Source: Rutidosis leptorrhynchoides
Lineage: Eukaryota > Streptophyta > Magnoliopsida > Asterales > Asteraceae
Assembly: GCF_046630445.1 (NCBI RefSeq)
Contig: NC_092333.1
Coordinates: 720,308,001 to 720,372,000, forward strand
Direction of reading: 5' to 3'
DNA: 64,000 nt
This document shows, piece after piece, positions 1 to 10,760 of the stretch; the stretch's first letter is position 1, and each line of letters starts with the position of its first letter. The translations under genes were made by a program, and so were the position numbers. The notes under the pieces were generated by a model. That model did not search any database and had not been told where the DNA came from. It was given only the letters and a program-made list of their open reading frames with translations.

Positions 1-236
1 ATCTTGTGGTCTATTAAAATGATGAATTTTATTGCTTTATGATAAACCTATGAACTCACCAACCTTTTGGTTGACACTTTAAAGCATGTTTATTCTCAGG
101 TATGAAAGAAATCTTCCGCTGTGCATTCGCTCAATTTAAAGATACTACATGGAGTCATTCATGGCATATAGAGGTCAGAACCTCGCAATGGGACCATCTG
201 TTGAAGACTTCGTCCAGCTGGATTAGGACGGGTCAC
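1..236 (+). repeat. 3' end of a family-A LTR (partial)
   Basis: This stretch closely matches the last ~240 bp of the long LTRs ending at 15647 and 26087: the same block around 'gaactcaccaacc', 'ttctcaggtatgaaagaa' and the closing 'ggattaggacgggtca'. The window therefore opens inside an LTR whose start lies to the left. It is more diverged than the other two copies and lacks an internal block of about 100 bp near position 150-170. No coding content. Confidence 0.75.
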
Positions 237-515
237 TACAAATGGCATGCCTCTCTTAATGAGAGGTCAGTAGTTCGACTTACTTGGGGTGCAACATTGT
301 ACACAAGATTGCCCCTTTACCCTTGAATTTCACCCAAGGGTGTCTTTTGCACATCGCGTTTTGGGGGCAGTGGGGAAGGGCGGTTTTTATCGCCCATGTC
401 CTCGGATTGGCCGAGTTTCCTCATAGGCAGCAGTTGAGGGTGGGTTATACAACTACGGGAGATGAACGCGTGAGTGGTTAAGTCCTCCTGATTAATCCCT
501 AATGCTATTAAAAAA
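237..515 (+). repeat. SINE-like, tRNA-derived repeat (degraded)
   Basis: Directly after the LTR end there is a GC-richer block with a possible RNA polymerase III B-box-like motif (agtagttcgactta, about 268-281) followed by a unique body and a short A-rich tail near 509-516. Length and layout suit a tRNA-derived SINE. A clear A box and target duplications were not found, so this is tentative. Small open frames across it have no recognisable protein. Confidence 0.35.
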
Positions 516-1002
516 AAGTGTACTTACAACTCCTCGTTAGTTACGACATATTTACGTAACATATTCAAACTGGTTGTTACAGAGTGTTGAAATTAAAATT
601 GTTTGTGAGTTGTCGAAAAGTGATGGAAGGAAACACCCATTCAAAAACATTCATATAATTTAACTCTTGATCTTATATTATCATATCACACAAAACATTC
701 ATATAATTTAACAAACCTTTAAAATGGCTCTCACCATTACACTCATTCAAAAAAATTACCTGGCCCTGTCACAGTTATTCCAAAATTGTAGAAAAAACCC
801 ACAAAGCCGTTATAATGCCCCACGTTATTGTCACGGTAGTGTTAGGCCTTTAGTTGTGATTTAAAGTTAAATGTTGTATTTCCGTGGAGTTGTAGGAGAA
901 TTACGATGACCTGACAGTTGTAGCAAGGAAGAGACATTATATTGGATATTGTGTTATGGTGTCGTATCGTAGCGTTACTTTTTTTTTTGTAGCTCGCCCT
1001 TA
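516..1002. other. No recognisable feature
   Basis: AT-rich single-copy-looking sequence with a short imperfect direct repeat (catataatttaac near 650 and 700). I see no gene, RNA or transposon end here. Confidence 0.4.
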
Positions 1003-1430
1003 TTGGCTTTAGGGCCAACTAGTCCGGATCCGGCCCGCGCGATAAGGCGGGATCTTTCGGCCTGTGTATTCATATTTAACGTAGCGTTGTGTATTTACAG
1101 AGGAAAAAACGGCTCATGTCTTAAGCGTCGTTTTAGTTGTCGTTGTCTTAAGCGTTTTTTAAAAAGTGTCCATTTCGAACGTAGTTAGTTTCGTTTTGTT
1201 CATTAAAATTTTTCGAGTGTAACGGTGCTGTCGGAAAAATTTAACTTGCGGCGAACAGAAAGATACGGGTTGTCGTTGTGTTAAGCGTTTTTTAAAAAGT
1301 GTCCGTTTTGCGTATAGTTAGTTCCGTTGGGTTCGTGAGACTTTTTCGAGTTGAACGGTAGTCTCGGAAAAATTTAACTCGCACCGAGCGAGAAGATAGG
1401 GCCCGTTATAAATTCGGGGGAGTTAGTTTC
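1003..1430 (+). repeat. Short tandem array, ~133-bp period
   Basis: The block 'ttaagcgttttttaaaaag' followed by 'gtgtcc' and, further on, 'cggaaaaatttaact' occurs at 1148 and again at 1281, giving two units of about 133 bp plus a partial one near 1120. The array is richer in CG dinucleotides than its surroundings. It resembles a transposon-internal tandem repeat but no ends were found, so the parent element is unknown. Confidence 0.55.
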
Positions 1431-1615
1431 TTTTATTTTAATAAAATTATATTTTTACACTTTGTACCCCTAAGAAAGTGTAAACTTAAGGAGTTGTTGT
1501 GTAAATTGAGCCAAAGTTGAAGGACCACAAAACTACACTAAAAAAACAACTAAAACTACACACTTCCAGATGTCTTTAGTATCTAAGGGTTAAAATATTC
1601 ACTAGACGTGTATTG

Positions 1616-1842
1616 TGTTATAATTCAGTAGGCTTATAACTACCTTTAATGGTTATAAGAACAAAGAGAGAAAAAGAGAGAAGAAGGAGAGAAGAAATAT
1701 TGATATTGATATTTCAAGAGAAATGGTGCACCTTAAATGGTTACCATACATGTCTATTTATAGTATAAAATATTACTATGCAAAAAATATAATAATAATA
1801 AAATTAACATCCAATCTAGATATTTTATAACACAATCTAACA
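1616..1842 (-). repeat. Copia 3' LTR
   Basis: 227-bp LTR with TG...CA ends. It matches the copy at 7234-7449 except for an 11-bp insertion in the purine-rich 'agagagaag' run near 1680 and at least one substitution (catccaat versus cattcaat). Confidence 0.9.
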
Positions 1843-1994
1843 CTCCCCCTTGGATGACAATTTTATTAGAGAATAACTAGTACTGCCTCGTTAAAAACCT
1901 TGCTAAAGAAAACCCATTGGGATAAAACTTTAGCTAAGGGAAAAAGAGTGCAGCATAGAGTTGACTCCCCCTCAAGTAGGCAACGCCTGAGTTG

Positions 1995-4960
1995 TTACAT
2001 CTTCTGAACATGCCTCATGCCAATATTATGAACGTGTGTTCTGAAAATAGCAGTTGGCAGTGCTTTGGTATAAAGATCAGCAGAGTTGTTGATTGAACGT
2101 ATCTCATTTTAATCTGGTTGTCTTTTACGAGATCTTGAGTATATGAGAAGAATCTGAGGTTTTCATCTGAAACTGTATCATCTAAATCTTTTATGTACAA
2201 GTTTAGCCCCTGTGATTTGTCTACAGTCTCCTTCATGGTTTGCTCAAACCCTTGTTTCAATTCCTATTCCCTTGTAGTCTTTTCTGAGCCTTACCAACAT
2301 ACCATTCTTTTCCATCAAACTTATGACCGTTAAGACCGTCTATGGCTTTGGCGCCTCGTCAGTATTTATATTTTGTTCAGTCACTTTTGATACTCTTCTT
2401 TCATTTGTATTATGCAAGCTGCATTATCTTCATATATAGTTGTTGGTGAAGATAGTTGTTAGTCTTTTATAGCGTTCTAGTCCACAAGAATCAATAATGA
2501 TTTGTGTCATTGATCTCAACCAAACACATTTTCGAGTAGTTTCATATAATCCAATCACTTCGTCATGATTTGATGATGTTGCAACAAGTGTTTGTTTTAA
2601 GAACGCCATGATTTTGTGGTACCTCCATTTAGGAATACATATCGAGTTTGAGATTTATCTTTATGAGGATTTGATGAATGACCTGCATATACATAATCAA
2701 CCAAATCTTGTTTTGAAACGTTAGAATGCAATAATTTTAAATCAGCAGTTTCTCAGGGGTATCAAAATATGTGTTTGACCCATTCCAATGTCTTTTTGTA
2801 AGGGCTGAGTTGAACCTTGTCAACAAATTAACTACAAAAGAAATGTCAGGTCTTGTACAATTTGTAAGATACATAACAGCCCCAATTGCACTAATATATG
2901 GAACTTCTGATTCGTTAATATCTTCATGATCTTCACGGGGATGAAATGGATCAGTGTCAATATTGAGTGATCTAACAACCAATTGGTTTTATCTTTAAAA
3001 AATGTTTTAAAATCTTTTCAGTATAAGTTGTTTGATGTACAAGTAGACCATTAGGCATATGCTCAATTTGCAATCCAAGGTAATACTTGGTTTTTTCAAG
3101 ATCTTTTATTTCAAAAAAAATAATTCTTTAGAAGTTGAATAATTTCATAGATTTATTTATATGTTCATATGATGTTAAGAACATTGACATAAACAACTAC
3201 GATCAGATATCCGAACATTGTTTTTATAAAACATACGTGCAAAATAAGTTTATACCCTTTTTTTATCAAGTAGTCATTTAATCGGTTATACCACATACGT
3301 CCCGTTTGTATAAACCCATTTAGAAATCTTTGTGATTTAATGGAATATATTCCCTTGGGTTTTATAAAATGCTTATGATACCTTAACCCTTTAGGTATAT
3401 TTATATATATATATCACTATTAAGTGATCCATACAGATAAGTAGTAACAACATTCATGAGATGCATTTAAATAACTACCAGGTTAATTAAGTATCTAATA
3501 AATAATTGTATCCATTACAGGAGGATAAGTTTTCCTCCTAATTCATTTCTGGTCTTTGTGGGAAATATTGAGTTACAAGTCTAGTTTTGCCTTGTAACTT
3601 CATTTGCACATTTCTTTTCGGATAAAAATTCATTTGTATCTCATATGTTTCACATCTTTAAAAGTGATAACGATTGATCCGAAAACTTTTCTTTTATCAA
3701 GCGATTCTAATTCAGCTCGTATTGCTCCTTTCCATTGAACTCAATCATGTCCATTTTCTATATTCAATGACAGATTTTAGTTCCAGATCATCATCTTTAT
3801 TCATTATGTCATTGTAACATTATATGAAAATATCTCATAGAGATTTTAATTTTATTTCGGTTCAATAATATTGCATAATTTATCGCAATTTTAGTATTTT
3901 CATTTATCAATATCCTCTGCAGAAGGAATATTGATTTGTGGTTCTTCTTGAACACTTTCTTTTACCTCATTATCAGCTGATTTTCTTTTTCGAGGATTTT
4001 TATCTTCGGAACCAATTGATCTTCCACGTTTGATGCGTGGCAAAGACTCAATAGTGACATTATTGCCAGCTTTTGGAATTTCAATTCGAGCTGGAGCATT
4101 TATCGCTGGTATATATGATTTAGTCACTTCTTTTTATATCTGTAAATGCATAAAGTAATTAATTTGCAAGATCTTGCATATGCATTATTTTTGAACTTTC
4201 ATTTCACATTCTTTTGTGCGAGTTCAATATACCTTAATTGATGTTCACATCATGAAGCACCATTTTTTTTTATTTCTCCCCCTAATCTAGGGAACAATGT
4301 TTTATTAAAATGATAATCAGCAAAACGTGCTGTAAAAATATCACCCATCATGGGTTTAGTATATCTTATGATTGAAGATGTTTTATATCCAAAATATATT
4401 ACCATCTTTCTTTGAAAAACCATTTTATTGTGTTGTGGTGATATAATTGGAACATACATTGCACAACCAATGTTCTAAGGTGGAAAATATTTGGCTCTTG
4501 GCCAAAATCAAGTAGTAAGTGAAAATATTTATGACTTCCACATGGTATAATGCGAATTAATGTCGCAGCATGTAAATTTACATGTCCACATATAAATATT
4601 GAGATATTTGTACTCATTATCAATTGTCTAGTTATTAGCTGTAAGCGTTTATCTATTGATTCAGCTAAACCAATTTTGTGTATGCACATGAGCAACTGGA
4701 TGTTCAACAACAATCCCTGTAGATATATAATGATCATTAAATGCTTGAGATGTTAACTCACCAGCATTATCAAGTCTCATCCTTTTAATGGTGTAATCAG
4801 AATAATGTGTTCTCAATTTAATAATTTGTGCAAGAAACTTTGCAAATGCCATATTACGGCTTGATAAGATACAAATATGAGACCATCCGCTAGATGCGTC
4901 TATTAGAACCATGAAATATCAAAATGGTTCACATGATGGATGAATTGGTTCATATATCTT
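1995..4960 (-). pseudogene. Copia pol remnants (integrase, RT, RNase H)
   Basis: Several minus-strand frames carry diagnostic copia pol blocks. At 4661-4912 there is an integrase core piece (MVLIDASSGWSH... RLDNAGELTSQAF... VEHPVAHVHTQN). At 3900-4127 the usual lysine/arginine-rich linker appears (RGRSIGSEDKNPRKRK). At ~3000-3120 the end of reverse transcriptase can be read (EHMPNGLLVHQTTYTEKILK). At 2737-2982 comes the RT/RNase H connection (EVPYISAIGAVMYL, CTRPDISF, NLLTRF). At 2015-2150 is the RNase H tail (NQIKMRYVQS, then a frameshifted ALPTAIFRTHVHNIGMRHV). Frames are broken many times, so no functional polyprotein is possible. It is the pol region of the copia element whose LTRs bracket it. 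Confidence 0.85.
2153..2375 (-). pseudogene. Captured poly(A)-binding protein (PABP) gene fragment inside copia
   Basis: Reading on the minus strand gives, with one frameshift, IDGLNGHKFDGKEWYVGKAQ, then KQGFEQTMKETVDKSQGLNL and YIKDLDDTVSDENLR. This is the end of RNA-recognition motif 3, the linker and the start of RNA-recognition motif 4 of a cytoplasmic poly(A)-binding protein, a family I recognise from the KSQG-NLY-KNLDD block. It is followed in frame by the copia RNase H sequence FFSYTQDLVKDNQ. It lies where a copia element should have only a short RNase H loop, so it was inserted into or replaced that loop. It cannot make a PABP; it is a transduplicated relic. Related fragments lie at 21105-21312 and 62432-62632. 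Confidence 0.8.
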
Positions 4961-4994
4961 ACCTTGAATTCTTTCAAGAAATATTTGTGATTCT

Positions 4995-5325
4995 TTTTCA
5001 CAATATACTTTTCATTAATCACCATATGTGCTTTTCACTAATCACCATATGTGTTTTTTTTTTCTTTCATAAATCACCATATGTGCTTTTTCATCATATA
5101 TCCTTCTCACCATATACGCTTTTAATCATATGCGCTGTGTTTTTTCACCATATGCGTTTTTAATCATATGCGCTTTTCATCATATGCGCTGCGCTTTTCA
5201 TCATATTCGCTTTTTATCATATGCGCTGCGCTTTTCATCATATTCGCTTTTTATCATATGCGCTTATCATATGCGCTGCGCTTTTCATCATATGCGTTTT
5301 TCATCATATGCGCTTTTTATGTGAA
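4995..5325 (+). repeat. CATATGCGC-type minisatellite inside the copia element
   Basis: An array of ~15-25-bp units built on the palindrome CATATG, e.g. 'ttttcatcatatgcgctgcg', repeated about 17 times with 'catatgtgc' variants at the left and cleaner 'catatgcgc' units to the right. The gradient from diverged to homogeneous units suggests recent expansion at the right end. It lies in the region where copia gag and pre-integrase coding should be. Open frames through it (HHMRFSSYALRF) only reflect the repeat. Confidence 0.85.
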
Positions 5326-6334
5326 TAGTAATTTAATTAATTTCGTTTTACTATTCATATGAATTAATTTCGATTTACTATTTTGTTAATTGAGTAATAT
5401 ATATACATCATATACTTGTGACTCCGAAGGCTCAAATGAATTTGAACATATAGTTATATGTTGTACCTTGCACATTAATTTTCAGTAGAAGCTTTAGATG
5501 CATATTTTTTTCTTGATGAACTATTTGTTTCATATCTAGCTTAGGCAATTATTGTGAACATTTAGTCCCTATAAGAGCATTTATCTTTTAGACTTTTAGT
5601 TGATTTGTACTTGTCACAATTAGGGATAGCACCCGCGGGTCGTGGATGCGGATTCATTGGATCCATCACGCGTACCCGCAGATTTTTTTTTAAATCAAAT
5701 AACTGGAAATTTGGATTATTTTTTTATTATTTTTTTTTTAAAAAAAACATCCAATTGAACCCTTGTTCGTTGAAACAATTTGACTATCTTTTTAACTCCC
5801 CATTATTAAACGGGTCATTTTGATGCACACTCTTTAAAAAAAATAATAATTTGTTTTTTAAGTTTTATTATTCAACCTCCTTTTTTCAACGGTCACGTTT
5901 TTAACAAAACATTTGACAAGTTTGGAAAAAAATTTTGTTTTTACTTTGCTTTCCCCCTTTCTGTAAAATTCATTTAAACACTTTCTTTGTTTTAAAAAAA
6001 AACTTCCTCTTTTTTTTTTTTACGTTACCCGTAAATTATAAATATATAAAAAAAACCTTTTGTTTAAAAAAAAAACTTTCTAGTTTTTAAAAGGCCACTT
6101 GACTAATTTTTTTAATTCTTTCACAACATCCGATATCGTGATCGTGATCTTTCACCAAAGCAAGAGATATTCTTGATAAACTAAACACTGACTCGTGTTT
6201 GGAATTATCGGCCACAAAAAAAAAATTCATTTGATGAAAGTATATTTTTTTAATTATAGAAGGAGACCACTTCATTTTCAATACTTCATTTTTGATAAAA
6301 GCTACTCCATTTTACCATTCTTTTTTTTTTTTTT

Positions 6335-6560
6335 CTTATTTTAACTTTTAAGATTTACTTTTAATAAAAACACAAACTACTTTTTTTATTTTAACTTTTA
6401 AGATTTACCTTTTAATAAAAATACAAACAACTTTTTGTATTTTAACTTTTAAGATTTACTTTTAATAAAAATACAAACTACTTTTTGTATTTTAACTTTT
6501 AAGATTTACTTTTAATAAAAGTACAAACTACTTTTTCTTATTTTAACTTTTAAGATTATA
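6335..6560. repeat. ~57-bp tandem repeat, about four units
   Basis: The unit 'attttaacttttaagattta' followed by 'cttttaataaaaatacaaac' and 'tactttt' is repeated about four times with small changes in the 5' internal region of the copia element. Confidence 0.8.
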
Positions 6561-6686
6561 AATTTAAGAATAAACATTAGTATGCATGAAATAAATAATG
6601 ATTAATTGCATAAGTAATCTTAAATGTTAGATAACATATAAAGACCTCATCATATTCGTATTGATCGGAATTAATCTCGACCCATG

Positions 6687-7045
6687 GTACCGTGTTGTCA
6701 AATGACGTGTTGCGTACATAAAGTACCGTGTTGTCAAATGACGTGTTGCGTACAATCATGAGGTCTTATTAACATAAATATAAATGTTAGTGAAGTTAAT
6801 AAGAGTTAGATTACAGAAAATATAATTCAGGCGGTATAACCGGCCATATATAACTTAAATAACATAAATATAAATGTTAGTGAAGTTAATAAGAGTTAGA
6901 TTACAGAAAATATAATTCAGGTGGTATAACCGACCATATATAACTTAAATAACATAAATATAAATGTTAGTGAAGTTAATAAAAGTTAGTAAACATAAAT
7001 GATAGTTAGGCGACAGTGTCGACCATATATAATTTAGGTGGCAGA
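6687..7045. repeat. 36-bp and 90-bp tandem duplications in the copia 5' internal region
   Basis: A 36-bp unit (gtaccgtgttgtcaaatgac plus gtgttgcgtac) is present twice at 6687 and 6723. From ~6770 a ~90-bp unit (aacataaatataaatgttag ... ataattcaggcggtataacc) is present twice in full (starts near 6771, 6861) and once in part (6951). Both sit between the 5' LTR and the expected gag start. Confidence 0.75.
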
Positions 7046-7233
7046 GCCAACCATATAATAAGAACAATACAAATGCACTAAGAACTTAATAAAAATTAGT
7101 AGTTCAAAATGTTAGTAGTCCAAAGTTTGATATATTCGAGTCTGAAAATTATCTATAATTTCATACCTTGATCAGTGACTCGTGATCGTTTGAGATATCC
7201 TTTGATTACACTAAGCTCATCGTGCTGATAACG

Positions 7234-7449
7234 TGTTATAATTCAGTAGGCTTATAACTACCTTTAATGGTTATAAGAACAAAGAGAGAAAAAGAGAGAA
7301 GAAATATTGATATTGATATTTCAAGAGAAATGGTGCACCTTAAATGGTTACCATACATGTCTATTTATAGTATAAAATATTACTATGCAAAAAATATAAT
7401 AATAATAAAATTAACATTCAATCTAGATATTTTATAACACAATCTAACA
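7234..7449 (-). repeat. Copia 5' LTR
   Basis: 216-bp LTR matching 1616-1842. Reading minus strand, the sequence just inside it is cgttatcagcacgatgagc, the expected primer-binding region; I could not assign the tRNA. Confidence 0.88.
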
Positions 7450-7454
7450 TATTG

Positions 7455-8318
7455 TAATTTGTAAATGATTCCCACTTTTTTTTAGCTTATCGGTGAATAA
7501 AGACAAAATTACATATAACATCCTATGGTTTGACCCAAATTTCATGTGGAGTTTCTAAACTTTTTTTTTACGTGTGGGTCCCCATATTTTACTCCCTTTT
7601 TATGAGGGTTCCTGTGATTTAGCGATTGTGTAAAGTACGCAGGTTACTCACACGACTCCTCGTAAAACGAGTATAAAGTACAAGGACTCTATATGCCAAC
7701 AAAATTTTTAAAATTTAAAGAAATATGGCATAAACTGGGAGGCCTCTGTGATGTTGTCATGAGTATATTCAAATATGTACTTGAATATTAACTCAATTAC
7801 AAATTACAAATAATGGCCTATGTCTTGAATACTTGTTTTTGCAATTGCTACCCTATTATAAGTTTTTCTACATTTTTTTTGTTAAAATAACTACAACATA
7901 TAATCAACTATTTTCATCAATTGATGAAAAAGACGAAGAAGAAATACAATTGATTCAGACGCAAGCCAAGGCTCTCAGAAGCACTATGATGTTCCTTAAA
8001 ATTAAACAAACGATCTGAGCTAACTAAACTCGAGCTTTGAGGAATAATTGTTAACCCATAATTATAATCCATGTATCTTTGTATATGAGCTCAACCCATG
8101 TTCTAGTATATTCTAGCCTTAGGGTTTATTGCGATATATGTCTTGTATCTTGTAATGCAACATTGATGATTGATATACGAGGTTTACATCATAACATGGT
8201 ATAATTATGGGCTAACAACAATTACACTAAAACGCACAAGGGGCACAAACATAAACCACAACGAATGCAAAATTCATATCTAACCAAAAACTACTAAAAT
8301 AGAAACGAACCAAAAACG
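7455..8318. other. Intergenic sequence, no firm feature
   Basis: AT-rich sequence. A short frame near 7910-8018 reads SIDEKDEEEIQLIQTQAKAL and has a coding-like composition, but it has no start, splice context or homology that I can name. The stretch 7505-7700 has the 'ccctcaatt/ggtccc' flavour of MULE termini but no partner arm was found. Confidence 0.3.
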
Positions 8319-8552
8319 CTAAAAAATTACCCGACAACCGGCTTTACCTTTACTCTTACCTTCCCGAGTCTTTATGATCGGCTTAACAAGCACACCATCA
8401 ACCTTCAAACGATTAAATTTCTTACCTCCCCGATTTTTAATTGATGATACCTTTGTCGAAGCGTTACCAATTCTAACACCCGGCACAGGAGTAGGAAACG
8501 AGCTTTCCTTCTCAAAACTTTCAAAACAGTCGAGGTTCCTATCCACTTCATG
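8319..8552 (-). CDS. Possible terminal exon or gene fragment, unknown product
   Basis: A minus-strand frame reads EVDRNLDCFESFEKESSFPT, PVPGVRIGNASTKVSSIKNR, then a basic tail (GKKFNRLK... KTREGKSKGKAGCRVIF) ending at TAG. The amino-acid mix and lysine-rich end look like a real protein C-terminus, and the block is less AT-rich than its flanks. No ATG opens this frame; an overlapping +1 frame has ATG at about 8549 but reads less like protein. It lies ~210 bp downstream of the PADRE gene on the same strand and could be a pseudogene piece. I do not recognise the family. Confidence 0.3.
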   Translation of the reverse strand, partial: HEVDRNLDCFESFEKESSFPTPVPGVRIGNASTKVSSIKNRGGKKFNRLKVDGVLVKPIIKTREGKSKGKAGCRVIF

Positions 8553-8760
8553 GTAAATTTCACACTGACGTAGTAATTATATTGTGCAAATAAACATAGC
8601 GCAATAAAATACACCAAAAGTTACACATGATTGATTAAACAATTTAGAAAGATTAGTCAGGGACCTTTATTATTAATGAAACCAATTGAATTGAATTAAA
8701 ATTAGAAAGAATGCTAAGAAATTACTCTGAGTGAAAAAAAAAAAAAAAAAACCTTATTAC

Positions 8761-9252
8761 TTATTCTACTATCCTTTCAAGCCTTGTAACCAACCTCCGG
8801 TTACCACCACCACGGTGGTTTCCGATATCTCCACCACCTCCAACCCCATCATAGGATGACGCTATCATCTCATTTTGATCACAAAACACCAACGGGTCAA
8901 CCCGTTTAATACAACAACCACATCTCACTTTACCGTCATCAACCATAAGTGCCTTCCCAGCTTTAACCGCTGACGAGACCATATCATCAGCCGTCAACCG
9001 TTTGTTTAACCAACTTGATGGTAGCTCAAAGTAAAGCTGACCTGGTTGAAGCTCATCTTGTTGACTCATGGCCGTCACATAGTCATTATAGTCCATCTCA
9101 TCGGCGTTACAAATGAACGAACATGGTTGGTGAACAACCTTGAACACCTTTACCGGTGACCGGAATTCTCTAAGTTGACCGTCTAGAAGGATTAGTTTGA
9201 CGGTGGTCGTGGCGGTGGAATCGGTGTCGTAGCATGAGGTGCAAATGCCCAT
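8761..9252 (-). CDS. PADRE (DUF4228) domain protein
   Basis: A complete 163-aa single-exon frame from ATG at 9252 to TAA at 8761. The start MGICTSC has Gly2 for N-myristoylation and Cys4/Cys7 for possible palmitoylation, typical of this plant family. The PADRE/DUF4228 core follows: KLILLDGQLREFRSPVKV (about 18-36), SFICNADEMDYNDYV (45-59), then ELQPGQLYFELPSSWLNKRL (66-85) and DDMVSSAVKAGKALM (87-101). The tail has a glycine-rich stretch (136-149) and basic residues. These small proteins are commonly stress- and pathogen-responsive and likely membrane-associated; the biochemical role is not established. This is the only convincing intact host gene in the window. Composition is clearly less AT-rich than the neighbouring repeats. 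Confidence 0.88.
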   Translation of the reverse strand: MGICTSCYDTDSTATTTVKLILLDGQLREFRSPVKVFKVVHQPCSFICNADEMDYNDYVTAMSQQDELQPGQLYFELPSSWLNKRLTADDMVSSAVKAGKALMVDDGKVRCGCCIKRVDPLVFCDQNEMIASSYDGVGGGGDIGNHRGGGNRRLVTRLERIVE

Positions 9253-9417
9253 TTTATACAGTATATATTTTATTATTAGATCATTAATTGGTGTTCAAAG
9301 TTATGATAAATGAACGTGTTTGTTATAGATATATAATGTATACGATAGGTTTTATTGTTTCTGCAGTGTGTAATGATTTTTTTATGTTGACGTCGCTATT
9401 GATGTTGCTTTTGGCTC

Positions 9418-9424
9418 ATTTATA
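9418..9424 (-). promoter_or_regulatory. Candidate TATA box of the PADRE gene
   Basis: On the minus strand CATATAAATGAGCC contains TATAAAT, about 165 bp upstream of the ATG at 9252, which would leave a 5' UTR of roughly 130 nt. Assigned by position and motif only. Confidence 0.45.
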
Positions 9425-9828
9425 TGTTTTCTTGTAACTAGTGAGACGATGGGATCTTATGTTCATTCATTTCAAGGTCAATAATCTTGAATTCTTATAT
9501 TTGTCATTTAAAACATAATTCTTTAGTTAAATATAAACATAAACGTCATTGTTTAATTGGTAGGAGCATAGGAGCAGGAATTATAGATGTTGCGTCTATC
9601 CCTACCTTGTGGGAATGGGCAATGAATCACATAGACCGGATTATGTTATATACACACATTCATATCCATTAATTAAAGATTCATTTACATTCATATTTTA
9701 TGTTAGATATCTTTTTAACCTAATACTGTTAAAAGTCATAGTCTGTTACCAGATTATGTAATTACTTATTAATAAGTCGTAACATATAGTCTACATTTTC
9801 TAAATTACATAACTGACTAGTTGTTGTA

Positions 9829-9834
<6 letters not shown>
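9425..9834. other. Upstream region of the PADRE gene, nothing further seen
   Basis: AT-rich sequence with no recognisable gene. A frame at 9487-9672 has no coding character. Confidence 0.35.

Positions 9835-9922
<88 letters not shown>
9835..9922. repeat. (TA)n microsatellite, left flank of element D
   Basis: An uninterrupted TA run of about 88 bp ends at 9922, exactly where the inverted-end element at 9923-10980 begins; a short TA run (10981-10993) follows its other end. Confidence 0.9.
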
Positions 9923-9925
<3 letters not shown>

Positions 9926-10239
9926 TGAAGATCCAGCGCTAAGTAGGTATAAGTGGGATAAGGGGATAAGTGATTTTGCGATTTTTATATCTCGAGTTCT
10001 ACAGCTCCGATTTAAAAAAAAAAAAAAATTGCTGGTATCTATTTTCAGTGTGCAGATTCAGAATTTTTTTTTTCTTCAACTGGAGCGTTAAGATGTATCT
10101 AATGCATGCTATCCGCTGTTTTGATGCTGTTTGATGCATGTTAACTGTCTTTCATGCAGCAGATGCATCTTAACAAAAAACAAAGAAAAAATTACTTTTG
10201 ATTAAAAAAACAGTGTTTAGGGTTTGTGCTAAAACGTGT

Positions 10240-10532
10240 ATATATGGCAGGGACACGCTAACCCTGTGTGCCGTAGCACCCACCAATCCCACCCCGAAAG
10301 AGACCTGTGCCGGAAAAGTACCTCCTCCCAGTACCCACAGTGGCGGCAAGAGCAATTTTTACCCCAGCTAGCTAGACCCCCGAAAACACTTCACAAATTC
10401 CTCCCGGAGGAGAAATAATTCCATGCGGAGCGCCCAGACTGAGAATCGAACTTGCGCCTTCCTTGTGCTAAAGCTTCCCCCACTGTGGGCCCAGGGATCA
10501 AAGGCATCGGGTACCACTGAGCTAGAAGCTCG
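10240..10532 (-). repeat. tRNA-derived SINE (minus strand)
   Basis: Reading minus strand from ~10532: 'gagcttctagctcagtggta' carries an A box (TAGCTCAGTGGTA, 10512-10524) and 'agttcgattctc' a B box (10441-10452), about 60-70 bp apart as in a tRNA head. A ~200-bp GC-rich body follows. It sits inside element D. Open frames over it are artefacts. Confidence 0.65.
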
Positions 10533-10540
10533 TTGGTAGT

Positions 10541-10760
10541 GTTTAGGGTTTAGTAATTAGGGTTTAGGGTTTAGAAATTAGGGTTTTAGAACGAGTTTTT
10601 AAACGAACGGTTTAGAGTTTAGGGTTTAGGGATTAGGGTTTAGGGTTGAGGGTTTACGGAGTAAACCCGAAAACCCTAAACCTTAAACCCTAACCCCTAA
10701 ACCCGTAAACCCTCAACCCTAAACCCTAATCCCTAAACCCTAAACCCTAAACTCTAAATC
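10541..10760. repeat. Telomere-like (TTTAGGG/CCCTAAA) palindrome
   Basis: The left half is a run of variant 'gggtttagggattagg' units, the right half the same in reverse complement (ccctaaaccctaatccc...), meeting near 10665 at 'ggagtaaacccg'. The arms can fold into a ~90-bp hairpin. The plant telomere unit is TTTAGGG; here units are degenerate and irregularly spaced, so this is not a true telomere tract. Confidence 0.8.

Larger units (their letters stand above)
1611..7454 (-). mobile_element. Ty1/copia LTR retrotransposon, structurally complete, coding-dead
   Basis: The element runs 1616-7449 and is flanked by the 5-bp target duplication TATTG (1611-1615 and 7450-7454). Its LTRs begin TGTTATAATTCAG and end AATCTAACA on the plus strand. 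On the minus strand the order is 5' LTR (7234-7449), primer-site region, internal region, integrase remnant (~4660-4960), linker (~3900-4130), reverse transcriptase and RNase H remnants (~2000-3700), polypurine tract (CCAAGGGGGAG, 1843-1853) and 3' LTR (1616-1842). All coding parts contain stops or frameshifts. The gag half has been replaced or overrun by low-complexity and tandem repeats, and a PABP gene fragment interrupts RNase H. Confidence 0.9.

Noticed and set aside
102-481. Small plus-strand protein frames
   Set aside because: They cross an LTR end and a SINE-like repeat and show no domain.
4995-5325. CRISPR-like repeat array (also the CTACAG array at 31264)
   Set aside because: Units are tandem without unique spacers of constant size, and this is a plant nuclear sequence.
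10541-10760. Interstitial telomere tract
   Set aside because: Units are degenerate, inverted around a centre and repeated in related transposons, so it is element sequence and not a telomere remnant.
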